From the NCBI GenBank assembly GCA_019022495.1, contig JAFEKR010000016.1:992001-1056000 (forward strand): DNA of 64,000 nt, read 5' to 3'. The notes under the pieces are model-generated. The model saw only the letters and a list, made by a program, of their open reading frames with translations. It was not told the origin of the DNA and ran no database searches. This DNA comes from Epichloe hybrida. Taxonomy: Eukaryota; Ascomycota; Sordariomycetes; Hypocreales; Clavicipitaceae. A program made the translations under genes and the position numbers. Shown one piece after another: positions 33,233 through 43,855 of this stretch (positions are counted from its first letter, which is position 1; every line of letters starts with the position of its first letter).

Positions 33233-34441
33233 TTACGAGACAGCAATCGCCGCAACTAAAACATCCAGCGCGCTGCTTTGTGTAGGTCCCGTAGCCGCCA
33301 CGTACGGACCAGCCCACGCCACTCCTAGTCTGTTCTGGTTGTCCCTGTCGTTCTTCCATATCGAATCGGCATTGCGAATGATGAACTCCTTGAACTCCTG
33401 GTGAGGTGCCACTTCGTTTAAATATCCAAGGTTTCGGACAAAGATGCCCTTGAACTGCTGCCCGTCCTTGCCACAGTTTCCCGGGCGGAGCTCGCACTTG
33501 TCCGTCTCGACCAAAACCCCTTGGGGATTTGAGAGGGACTTGATAGCGGCCCGGGCAATGGGTACGGCCTTTTCGATGTATTTCAGGTCGTCGGTGAGAC
33601 GGAAAAGCTCCGCAAGGCCGCCAAGCACAACACCCTGGTTGTAGCTCCATGTCTGAAGACCATTGTTCTTGCATTTATCATCCAGGCCGTCGTTGATCAG
33701 ATTCTGAGCATTGATCATGCCGCTCTTCTCGAACCAGTTCCATTGATCAATGGCGATGCGCTTGTAGGTCTCATTCTGGGACACTCGGCGAGCCAGAGAG
33801 GCGGCAACAGACAAGTAAAGCTCGTTGGCGATGGCGTTGACGTACTTGCGCTCCTTGCTCCAGTAGATGCCTCCACCACATGGCGTGCCTCGTCCTGTCT
33901 GCATGTCGTTGAAGATGTCAACAGCCGCGTCGAGGTATTCTCTGTCACCAGAAACGTCGAATGACCGAACCAATCCCAAAGCCCACCATCCTTCGTCGTC
34001 ATAGAATTCGTTGATGAAGTCGTCAAACCCGCGTTTCCCCAAGAACCCTCGTTTGGCCATGCAGCCGTTACTATAATCTAGGCAGTACGTGGACGAGACC
34101 ATGCCGTTCTTGGCCACTGCTTTGATTGTTTGGACGCTTGTTTTTTGTGCTTGAAAAAATGTGTTGCGCATATATCCACCGACATTGAGCTTGTTGGCTT
34201 CAGCAAGGCGTAATGATGCAAAATCAGCCAAGGTGGTGAGGGCGTTCCCGCTGTTCCACCAAGCATCATCCCAGATTCCCGTTCTTACGTTGTACCAATT
34301 TTCGTTTAGTGTCCTTATCGATGCAACAGCATTATCAGTATAATTTTGAGCGCTAGCGGCTTCTACAGAAGCGCCACTGACGGCAAAATATATGCCTCCG
34401 GCGGCGAGTATCGACCTCCAGTTCTTGTTTCGACAACTCAT
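33233..34441 (-). CDS. Secreted GH76 alpha-1,6-mannanase-like protein
   Basis: Glycoside hydrolase family 76. Fungal members (Dcw1/Dfg5-like and secreted forms) act on alpha-1,6-mannan, in GPI-mannoprotein cross-linking to the wall or in mannan breakdown. Single exon, 402 residues. A hydrophobic N-terminal segment (about residues 11-30) reads as a signal peptide. The early motif WYNVRTGIWDDAWWNSGNAL and the family's catalytic Asp pair in FYDDEGWW (about D148-D149) are present, as are GGGIYWSKERKYVNAIANEL and TWSYNQGVVLGGLAELF. The protein ends at ..AAIAVS with no hydrophobic GPI tail, so it looks soluble rather than anchored like Dcw1/Dfg5. Confidence 0.92.
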   Translation of the reverse strand: MSCRNKNWRSILAAGGIYFAVSGASVEAASAQNYTDNAVASIRTLNENWYNVRTGIWDDAWWNSGNALTTLADFASLRLAEANKLNVGGYMRNTFFQAQKTSVQTIKAVAKNGMVSSTYCLDYSNGCMAKRGFLGKRGFDDFINEFYDDEGWWALGLVRSFDVSGDREYLDAAVDIFNDMQTGRGTPCGGGIYWSKERKYVNAIANELYLSVAASLARRVSQNETYKRIAIDQWNWFEKSGMINAQNLINDGLDDKCKNNGLQTWSYNQGVVLGGLAELFRLTDDLKYIEKAVPIARAAIKSLSNPQGVLVETDKCELRPGNCGKDGQQFKGIFVRNLGYLNEVAPHQEFKEFIIRNADSIWKNDRDNQNRLGVAWAGPYVAATGPTQSSALDVLVAAIAVS

Positions 34442-35260
34442 CTCGTCGTCGATGCCAATGGAAGGCGTATGCGAAAGGAGAAAAGTGACGAGGGAGACGT
34501 ATTGAAGTACCGGGGAGAAATATTAGTAGAACAAGGAGATTGTGTCCGTCAGACTGACGATGCGACAAGTCAAACACCGTATCAGGCTCAGCGCGTCACC
34601 CTCTTCCTTAGACTTCTGATCAACCGTGTGATTCAGAAGCAACAAGGCTCGAAACTGAGGTGGGAATATTGCATAAATAAATGAAGAGATGAACAAACAT
34701 GGGGCAACCCGGAGACATGAAATGGGGACTCGGATGGGAGCGCACTACTATTATACCACGCTTCAGACAAGGGACAAGCGCTTGGCTTGGCCGTGGGCAA
34801 GTCACTCTCCTCCACCATCCATGGTGGACAAGCAATGCACACGCCTTCTAGAGGGACCACCAGCTACATTTCTCGTTGAACCCGTGTGCCGCGTGTCAGG
34901 GTCAGCAAGTCAGCATGTCATTGTTGTGTGCTGCCAACATCTGGTTAGATCTTGTATGGGGGCTCCTCTTCCGGGCCAAGATGGAGTTGTCGGTCGCATT
35001 AGGCATTAGGGGGGCAGGCATGGAGGTTCCGTACTGCCTCACGGAGTCATGCTGGCCCCCGTGCCTGCCTCTGCCTCTTTGCGACTTGACTCTCCGTGTA
35101 AGAGAATGCAGCATGCCAGCAAGCCGGATGTAGCCTCGATCGGACGGCAGCCAGCCGATGGCGCGAGCGGATCCAACGTCTTGATTGGCGCGGACAGGGA
35201 TTCGGCGCCAAGTCTGGATGACACAGGCGGCGCCAAGCCATGACCTGACTCTGGTCCGGC

Positions 35261-35329
35261 AGGCAGTGTGGCATGGCAGTGTGGCAGCTTGGCAGGCAGT
35301 TTGGCAGGCAGTTTGGCAGTTGTGGCAGT
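35261..35329. repeat. Degenerate ggcagtttggca tandem repeat
   Basis: Roughly six imperfect copies of a 10-12 bp ggcag(t/g)ttggca unit; noncoding. Confidence 0.7.
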
Positions 35330-36140
35330 TCGTGCCTGCCGGCGCCTGTGCGTCTCTCTGTCCCCGTCTCGGACAACAAACAGCATGGGCAGGACAAAGG
35401 CCAGCGACGTACTCCATACTCGGTAGATATATATACATATATATCATTTGTCTGGAGAACAACGACGACATCCACGACTTGCTGATTGAGGCGAATTTAT
35501 GTCACTGCTGCAGGCACGCCGTGCTTGCGCGCTTGGCTGATGGACTGACAAACTGAAAGTGGTGGCAACGTGAACAAGTCGCTGCTCAAACGCGGCCCTA
35601 ACGAGGTGAAAGCTTTGCGAAGGCTGGGAATCGTGTTTCAGCGGGAGATTACCTCTTCATGCCCCAAAGCCAATGCGAATACCCCTCTTTTGCAAGTTCG
35701 CAGCCCTCATGGAACGACAAGACAATCTCACTGCCCTGACCTAGGTCGCTGTTCGTCCATTATGCGACAACGGTCCTGGCTGTATCGTAGCACTACTTGC
35801 CTAGCCTGGCGCTGTAGGCAAATGTACTTCCATGGATTCAAGGAAGAGCTCGTTGAACAACACGCATCCGATGAAGTTGCACGGGAACAGAGGTCGTGCC
35901 GTTCATCCTGCGGAGCGGTGAAGAGGTTCGATGCTTGCTTCGTCGTGGTTTGTGCGACAGATGTAATCATCCAACAAGGCATGTGCGCCCATCTGGAATC
36001 CGGTCCAGTCATGTCGTGTCCGCGAATCTTTGCTTTGTCCAGACAAAGGTCAGAGCATCACCGCAGACGACCAGACTCGACTCGGTCTCGTGATGTCTGC
36101 CCCAGCCAGATCAGGTGCTCAGGGCAGCTTGAGGTCTTGT

Positions 36141-36224
36141 TGCAGGCAGGTGCGTGCAGGCGGGTGCAGGCAGGTGCAGGCAGGTGCAGGCAGGTGCAGG
36201 CAGTTACAGGAAGGTGCAGGCAGT
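36141..36224. repeat. 10-bp caggtgcagg tandem repeat
   Basis: About eight imperfect copies of a ten-base unit (caggtgcagg) in an otherwise featureless spacer. Every codon frame across it would be a simple peptide repeat, with no flanking coding support. Confidence 0.85.
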
Positions 36225-37401
36225 CATCACCACGGGTCTGCATCTCCCCTCCTCTATCAACTACAACTGTAGTTGTTGCCCTTTCTCGCCCGTGATGAAT
36301 TTCATCCTGCCTTCAGTCGCAATGTTTTACTGCACTCTGACTGCATCGTCAGCTTCAAGCTGAAGATTGGAAGCCCCACGACGTGCCCACGACACGCCGC
36401 CAAGCTGATCTCAAACGCGCGCTGAATGCTCCGTTCTTCATCTAAACCAGGGCGACGACCGGACAAATATAATACGGCATTAAAAAGCCCGATGGGTGGT
36501 TCCTGCAGGGAGTGAAGAGCCAGCCACGCCCAGCCACGACCCTGAATCAATCCTGTTCCCGATCTAACACCCCGTGCACATTTGTGCGTTTGAGATGCCC
36601 CCCCCCCCACCAACAAATCTCCATGCCAATGGCAAGTCCACCGTGCTCCCTTTTTAGGGTAATACATAGTACAAGGTACCAGATAATTTTCGGAATTACC
36701 TAAGACCCACTGTATAAAAAAAAAGAATTTTCGAAGGTTCCTAGCGCCGAGACACACAGTTGTGTCTGAGAAGGGCTCTCGCCAATCTCGTCATGGCTAC
36801 GCTACTGGTCAATTTGATATATTTCAGGCATGTTCGACATCAAGCCGAATGTCCATGACCCTTCACGCTCACAGATCTCACAGAGCTTACAATACGGGTA
36901 GCACAGCCACGTGCACCTGGGTACAGTGCAGTATGCGACATGAACACGGACTACATAGACTGCTCGATGCATGGACGCATTGTCGCATAGTTGTGCGCAC
37001 AAAAGACCACATGGCGGCATTTCCTGCCGTGGAACAACGCGCACGCTTCCTTCCACTATTCTTAGTAGAAGTAGTGCAAACAGTCATACAAACACGTTGC
37101 TGGCCCATATTTCAACTTGACGGTCTGGATCGTGGTTGACGTGATCAATTGTCTGACGTCTGACATCACGACCCGATGACAAGAAATATCCATGTTGCAC
37201 ACGAGCAACATTATTCGCAAAGGATACGAGTTCGGTGCCATCCAATGAGAAAGCACGTTCTAGTCAGATGACGATGCGTGTCAATTGAGAGGATTCAGAG
37301 GAACAAGGAGAGTCTAAAGCAAAAAAGATCGTGTTGGGTATATTAGATATATTTCCAAGTCCTCGTACTAGAACCGTGTCCGTCTAGAACATCCATGACG
37401 C

Positions 37402-37432
<31 letters not shown>

Positions 37433-37494
37433 CCCTCCTCCTCTTCCCTGGTTCAACTCCCTTCCCTATCCGTTTTCCACCACGCGGGCTTTTA

Positions 37495-40437
37495 CTATTC
37501 GCTTCCGTGAGAGGACATCGATGCATAGTGAAAATTCCCCAGAGTTTTGTGATTGCTTGTTGGCTCCACAACGCTCTGCGGTCGACCAGAAGACGGTCGT
37601 CTCTTCGATGCAAATTTAGCCAACATCGACAAAGACTTGTTCTTCTCGTTGGCCAATGTCATGGCACGGTCGGCCCCTTCAGCAGTAAGCTCTTGGATGG
37701 TGCTTGGTTCTAAAAATATTTTGGGGAAAATGCCCCATTGGCCTTTGCTGTTTGTGCCCGACCAGCACCAAAAATCCGGATTGGGGTCTGACAATTACGT
37801 CAGTTTCTTTGTCTACGAAGAGCATGTCAAAGCCACCAACCACACCATAATACTTACAGCCGATGTTTATGATGGACTCATTCTTATCAAACCTGAGCCA
37901 GAGGCTCTTGTCCTTATCTTTGCCCCTTTGGTGGAATTTCCATCGAGATTTGGCGCGAATAAGGCTTGAGCCCATCATTCTGATATCCTCAAAAGGTGGT
38001 GCATCAAGTTTGATAATGTCGGCAGCAACAGATGCGCAGATACCGTCGTGCCATGCAAAGATCCATTCGCCATTGTACTTTTCCGGCCAGTTTATTCCGA
38101 CCACCCTGGCTCCGTGGCAGAGTTCCAAAGCTGGGCTGCGGTCAAACAGAAGCCTTTGGCCGTATAGCCTTCGCGAATGATCCCGCGTGACGCCCGTAGG
38201 CTTTCCAGATATTTGCGACAGATTCAGCTGTGCGGGATGAGCTTCGGGTGGGTTTCTGAAGTGAATGTCGTAGTCGTTTCGGAGGTGAGCAGGCATGCTG
38301 GCCCCCTCCACGACGGCGATTCCGGAAACCTTGGGCAACGGCCGTGGATGATGTGTCAAATGATTGAACAAAGCCTTTGACGTTGTGAAAACTGTTGCAT
38401 CGCACTCATGGATCGTTCTTCCTGCCTGCACACAAAACACGCAGGCATAAAGCACGTCATCGACTCGCTTGGCTGGGACATGACTTTTCTGTAGGAAACG
38501 GAGACGATAGTTGATGCCGCTCTTGCAAAAGTTCCCCTTATCTTCAACGTGTTGCATCAGTTTTCTTTCTTGCGTCTTGTATCATGTCATGTAGGCTTAC
38601 CTTCTTTGTTCAAGTCATACTCAATCTGGGAGAAGTCCAGTTCAAAGAAACATCCTGTACATCGTGCCACAGTAGCGGCTGCTGAAAATCCCTGTCCAAG
38701 AGGTTTAGTGTAACGTCAACATGAGCTTGGCTTGGGGCGAACTCACTGGTTTCTTGGTCTTCTTGATCCCAATCTCACCGCGAATGACTTCTTTGGCACC
38801 CTCACAGAAGCCTTTGTATTGATAAAATGTGCTAGTCGACCCTATAGTGCAATCTTTTGGTGACAGTTTGGCCTGTATGGATTCTTCAGTGGCCACAGGA
38901 ATCAAGCCATGATCTGGATTTTCGCTCGGTACTATCATGGCTATTTCGCGGCCTACTTGACTTCTTGGAGTGGACGTTCCCGATTGGGGGTAGAGACTTT
39001 GATAGTTATTGCCAGAGCCACGGCCGTGGTGATTAACCAGCGGCGGTGGCGGCAGAGGACTGGTCGGGGGATGCTCTTTCAGCTGTCTGATGGTCTTGTA
39101 TTGCCGGTCCATATCTTCGACCCGACTGGTAACAGAGGCTCTCGAAGTTCTTCGCGGCGGAGGAAGCAGAGGTGATCGTACTTGCAGCGGCTGGATGCTA
39201 CATGTTGGTTTGCTTGTTCCCCGTGGCGCATCTTCCTCCGGTATAGTAGGAGAGAGCGTGGGGGGCCGCGAACGGGTTCCATGGCTCGTCGCATTCGTGG
39301 AATTCGACTGTGTGCTGGATCCAGAGTGCCGGTAGTCACTATGCTCATCTGTGTCTTGATCGTAGACGCCAGCTACACTTCCGTATGGTTGCTGCGCATT
39401 AAGTGGCGAGCGTTGACTATTGTCGGGGCTTATGGGAGAAATGGCGGGATCAACAGGTGACTCTGGCCTATAGACAGTGGGCCTTCGATGGACTGAACTG
39501 TGAGTATTCATCTCTACGTCTTCACCACCAGGCGCCGATTGGGGTCCACAGGGGTCCAGTGACGGTGGTCTCGGGTGTGTTGGTGACGGTGGTCTCGGAG
39601 GTGGTCTTGGGGATGTTCGTTGAGGCTGCTCAGGCGATAGTGGAATGTTCGCATCCTCTCCTCTTTGGACGGCGATGGCAGCGACCACATCTTGGCCTTG
39701 AACACTTGACGACCGCTGATCGAACATCAGATTTTGTAGCTGGGTTGTGGCATCATCCACGTGAGGATAATCTGCTACTGATCTGGCATCGCCCTGTGAG
39801 CCTGACATCGAACCCCGCGTTGAAGGAACTAGGCCGAAGGGATGCTGGGAAGCTGGCTGTTGAAGAGGGAAAAGTGACTGCGGGCGAGGGGATGATGGCG
39901 GCGATAGTTGAGAAAGGTAGTGATTTGGAACTTCAAGTTTCATGGTGATGAGAATATTGTACACTTTCGGGCCGGCTTCTCTATTCAAGGCCTGCAGCTC
40001 GTGGAACTTCTCGGCCTTGAAGGTATCGGCCTCGATGAAATCTTCAAAGTCCCAGAGTAAATCGGTGAGTTGTTCACGGTATTCGGTGATCTCAACTGCA
40101 ACAAATCATTTCGCATCAGACTATCCGCCAAGATATAGAAGTCAATCGGAGTCACCTCGCCAAGCTTCAGCTGCCGACGAATTGTTTCTAGGGATCAAAA
40201 TAAGAATAGAGGGCACACACCGTTTTCTTTCAGAGCGAGTATGAAGTTATTTCCGTATTCATTGTAGAGCTTTCTGCAAGTGGCCTCGATTCGGGTCAAG
40301 CCTCTTTCACCTACTTTCACAAGGCGTTGCGCTTCTTTCAGCATATCTTGTGAATTCCCCGCATTGTCCACAGCCAGCTTTCCTTTTTCAACCACGTCCC
40401 GAAAAGGCTTCACCGCGAGTTCGTCGACGGTTTCCAT
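37495..40437 (-). CDS. Conserved fungal SH3-like domain protein of unknown function
   Basis: I recognise the family only as a conserved fungal hypothetical. Five exons: 40437-40221, 40095-38747, 38691-38601, 38541-37858 and 37787-37495, all GT-AG and phase-consistent, giving 877 residues. The N-terminus is helical (MLKEAQRLVKVGERGLTRIE, YREQLTDLLWDFEDF). A long Pro/Ser-rich disordered region (about 39900-39000) follows. A Cys segment (VARCTGCFFELDF with CVFCVQAGRTIHECDA) may bind metal. The C-terminal part holds two SH3-like strands sets: GINWPEKYNGEWIFAWHDG, then DFWCWSGTNSKGQWGIFP, where WCWSG..G..GIFP matches the SH3 core. This suggests a scaffold or signalling adaptor (inference). On the sense strand, 16 A run directly into the ATG. 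Confidence 0.85.
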
Positions 40438-41172
40438 TTTTTTTTTTTTTTTTCCCCAAGAGAGGGAGTCCAACCACGTCAGATGAAGGTTGAGAGCGAG
40501 CGTCGAGCTCGGAAAAAAGCCTCAAGATGGCTCACGAAAGGCAGTGCCGGCCTATCTGAACGACAAATGGGGCGCCGTCGGTCGCAGTCTGTGTTATTGT
40601 TCTGGCAGTCCGTCGTTGAAGCTGGGGAAGTGGGGTAATAATATGTCTTGTCGTCGGGCCTGTCGTCGGGCCTGTCGTCGAGGTACAGTGTCCGAAGTGC
40701 TTCTTTATAAGACTGAACAGGTGCTCTGCTGGTTAATTGTCTGTAGTTGTCTGTAGCTGCCCAGAATAGCAAGAGGAAGGGGGCGGGGAGATGAATGAAC
40801 AACAATAGAAAAGGCATCACGCCAACATGTACCCCGGCAGCCTGGGCGAAACCGGGTGCCTCGTGTGCGCCGAGTACCAGCACCAACAAGCCTTCGGACC
40901 ACACCCCTGGCGCCATTCATGGCTTTGTACTCCGTATGTAGCAGTTTCATGGGGGCTGGAAGAATTGGTGGTGTGGCAAGTTGGACGAGGTAGATTTGCC
41001 TGCCAAAACTTGCAGGCTGATATCACGCATCCGCAAGGGTCTTTTGGAGAGGGGGGGCACGAGGGCGAAGCCGTGCGTGCTGGGGTCTGAAAGTGGAGTG
41101 ACTTGGGTCCGGAACGATCCTGTCCTGAACCAGAGTCCTTGGTATTATGTCATTTATTACGGAGTACGGAGT

Positions 41173-41305
41173 ATCTCCTTGAGCGTGTTAAAGCTCGTGG
41201 AGTCACGCTAACTAGGGTCTTTATCTTTAGTTTACTTTTATCTAATTAGATACATACAGACCCTGGTTAACGTGACTCCACAAGCTTTCACACGCTCAAG
41301 GAGAT
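41173..41305. mobile_element. Short MITE-like element with ~48-bp inverted ends
   Basis: The left arm 41173-41220 (beginning atctccttgagcgtgtt) and right arm 41258-41305 are reverse complements with about five mismatches, around an AT-rich centre of 37 bp. At 133 bp with no ORF, this fits a miniature inverted-repeat element or a long hairpin. Two overlapping TACGGAGTA motifs sit exactly at its left edge (41158-41173). Confidence 0.75.
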
Positions 41306-41637
41306 GTGACAGAAGTTTATTTGTGCCTGCACCAACAACAGCTGCATACGCAGCGCCGCCCAATGCTCGGCCGACTCGGCCGCATCAATTGATTCAAGCC
41401 AGGTCCACGAGGCTTGAAGCAGGAAAGGCCATCGGGGCAATGTGCATACCCTGCAAAGCTATGCAAAGCTAAACGCGCCTGGAATTGCCGTATCGGCCAA
41501 AATAAAGAGGCGACCACCAGACGCGGCCACGACCAAGACAGGCGAGACATGCAGTCGTCAACATGGGTATCCTTAGACGGTGAGAAACAATACGGAGTAC
41601 GGATTATTACGGATGAGTCCGCACAATCGGTTCAAAC

Positions 41638-41717
41638 TAATCGTGCCACGCCCCCCTCTTTTGGTTATCGCGTGCCTCTGACCACCGACGGTCTGGAAGT
41701 GGGGCGTGGCACGATTA
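41638..41717. repeat. Perfect 17-bp inverted repeat (possible stem-loop)
   Basis: taatcgtgccacgcccc at 41638-41654 is the exact reverse complement of 41701-41717, with a 46-bp loop. It could be a small element end pair, a regulator site or a transcript hairpin; no neighbouring gene decides between these. Confidence 0.7.
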
Positions 41718-43855
41718 ACGTTGAGTGGAAGGGACGAGGGGGGGAAGGGACGAGGGGAAGGAGCCACCATTCATTCGACCGACCCGATCTGACTTGGCTG
41801 CTGCTGCCTGCAAGGCCGGGCGACTCGACCGACCCGTTCATCTCTTCTTTTCCCGACTGCACGACAGGTGAATGCCGGCCACGATGCAGTTGGGAATCTC
41901 AGTCTTGTATTTTGCTTACTGTTCAGCTGTCAGTTAGCCTGACAAGCCATCATGCAACCCAAGTCTCTCCGGCCGATGGCATAGCAGGCATCATCAAATG
42001 AAGAGTCAACACGGGTGCGAGATTGCCGACAAAGCAGGCAACAACCAATGTCTTGAATTCTTGCAAGCAAATCGAAAGTGGCACGTGCTGCCCGCAATAC
42101 GGCAAACGTTCTCCATGGCGTTGTGGCAAACTCCGTGCTGATAGTCAACATTATGTATGTACAGCATGACGAAGTGGAGTAATGACTTGTCATTCTCAGC
42201 AAGTTCTCCAATACATGTAGACAATCGCTGAGCTTGGTCCAGGTATCTGTGACACGAACAGCACAAACCATGCTCGGTTCCGCGGTCCGAGTGTGATGCA
42301 ATGATGACAAGCCTCGGAAATTAAAATGGGAATGGTCCGTTTGCCCTGCTTGGTAGAAGTTCGCAAGCATCCCTCCTTAATCGACAACTGCTCCGTACAT
42401 CGTCAAGGCCATTTTGCAGAGCATCAAGCCGGTGTCTATGATAGGACACCGTTGCGCTGCATCCGATCGACGGAAGTAGTCGGACTTAAACACTAGCGGA
42501 CGTTGCATAATGACACCCTTCGACGTCGTAATGCGTGTTAGACCGCAAGACTTCGATCGGCCTCTTTTTCCAGAATATCCACAAAAGGGCAGGCGGACCT
42601 GTAACTTGAGGCTCACTATGTGATGGATACGCGGCCCGTCGTCGTCAAGACAAGACTCAAGAGAACTGACTGACGCCTCAGTGAGTTAACTGCCAGCCCT
42701 TTTACTTGGAAAGGCCATGAAGCGATCTGGGCTGGATAATGGAGAGAAAAATCGGAGCCCGTTCATGATGCTCACGCGTCACGAGCTTCTGCACTGAACT
42801 GCACGTTCATTTTCTGGTTCATTTTCTGGTTCATTGGAACGATGAGATGAGCGAAGGGCCGCGGATCCGCCTTCTTCAAAGCAGGGTTCGGCGCGGCGCG
42901 GACGGGTCGACCAGAATTGCGTGCGTTCGTGGGGGAACCCGGAAAGCGAACATGACGAGAACCAAGTTTCGTACCAGCGAGCAGTGAGCACGGAGAATGA
43001 ATAATAGCGGCAACGCAATATGAAAAAGTGGCTTGCTCGGAATTAGATGCCCTTGTTGACAACGCGAATGGAGCAGCAACAAGCATCGGAACGGCCATCC
43101 CATGTGATGTGAAGCGAGCGTTCCCATTGGCAGGAACAAGATTGTATTTCCGATGAGGAAGCGAATGAATATGACGTCCGAATTTCCAAAAGCAGCAAGA
43201 TGAACTTCCCTCCCCCCTGTCCAGGACGTCGTCCAGGACGGATGGATGCCCCTATCATTAGTCCGTACTTACCCCACGTTTCGGCGTCCGCCAGCTAACC
43301 GCACATCTCATACCGGCGTCGACTTGCCTCCTTGGGCGACAACACGTCGACCCGTTGAACAACGGCGCCCATCTAGTTCCAACTCGGCTTTCAAAGCCGT
43401 GGCCATCGCGTCTCAAGCCTATTATTAGGTTTTCATCCACGGACTACACCAGTAAGCAATGCCAGTCGTACGTAAGTAGACCAGTGTTGGATGTAGCAGC
43501 CTCACATCTTAGGCATCACTATCCTCGCGATATCTTCCCTCTTCGTGGCCAGTTGCGAGACCTTGGCACTTAGGGCAAAGACCCTCTTTGCCCTCGTATA
43601 TAGCCTCGTTGTGCTATATGTGGATAACCTAGATAGCTGGATTCATCATCATCACTTTCCACACCGTCTCACAACAATTAACTCCAACAAATTCCGAAAT
43701 TTACTTTCATTCACCCTCCCGCCCCTCCAAACTTCTCCATCATAAAGTGCCAACTCGTCGCGCAGAAACAGTAAAGAGACGATCCCAGGGGAAAGAACCC
43801 CCCAAAAAAAAAAAAAAAAAAAAAAAAAAGAAGAAGAAGAAGAAGAAGAAGAAAA

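Larger units (their letters stand above)
34442..37494. other. Gene-free stretch of about 3 kb
   Basis: No gene was recognised. It contains two tandem-repeat patches (35261-35329 and 36141-36224, listed separately), a C-run at 36599-36608, and a run of about 27 A at 37400-37427, just beyond the stop codon of the next gene. Open frames here lack splice support and show repeat-driven composition. Confidence 0.5.
40438..43855. other. Gene-free stretch of about 3.4 kb with inverted-repeat elements
   Basis: No coding region could be supported. It contains a short MITE (41173-41305), a perfect 17-bp hairpin pair (41638-41654/41701-41717), four TACGGAGTA motifs (40928, 41158, 41165, 41590), small tandem repeats (gtcgggcct, 40653-40677), and a 26-A run leading into the amidase start. 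Confidence 0.5.

Noticed and set aside
35570..36295. 241-codon plus-strand frame
   Set aside because: Ends in the caggtgcagg tandem repeat, no conserved segment or introns, and competing frames are equally open.
41414..42001. 195-codon plus-strand frame
   Set aside because: Runs through the 17-bp inverted repeat and a TACGGAGTA copy; no homology or splice support.
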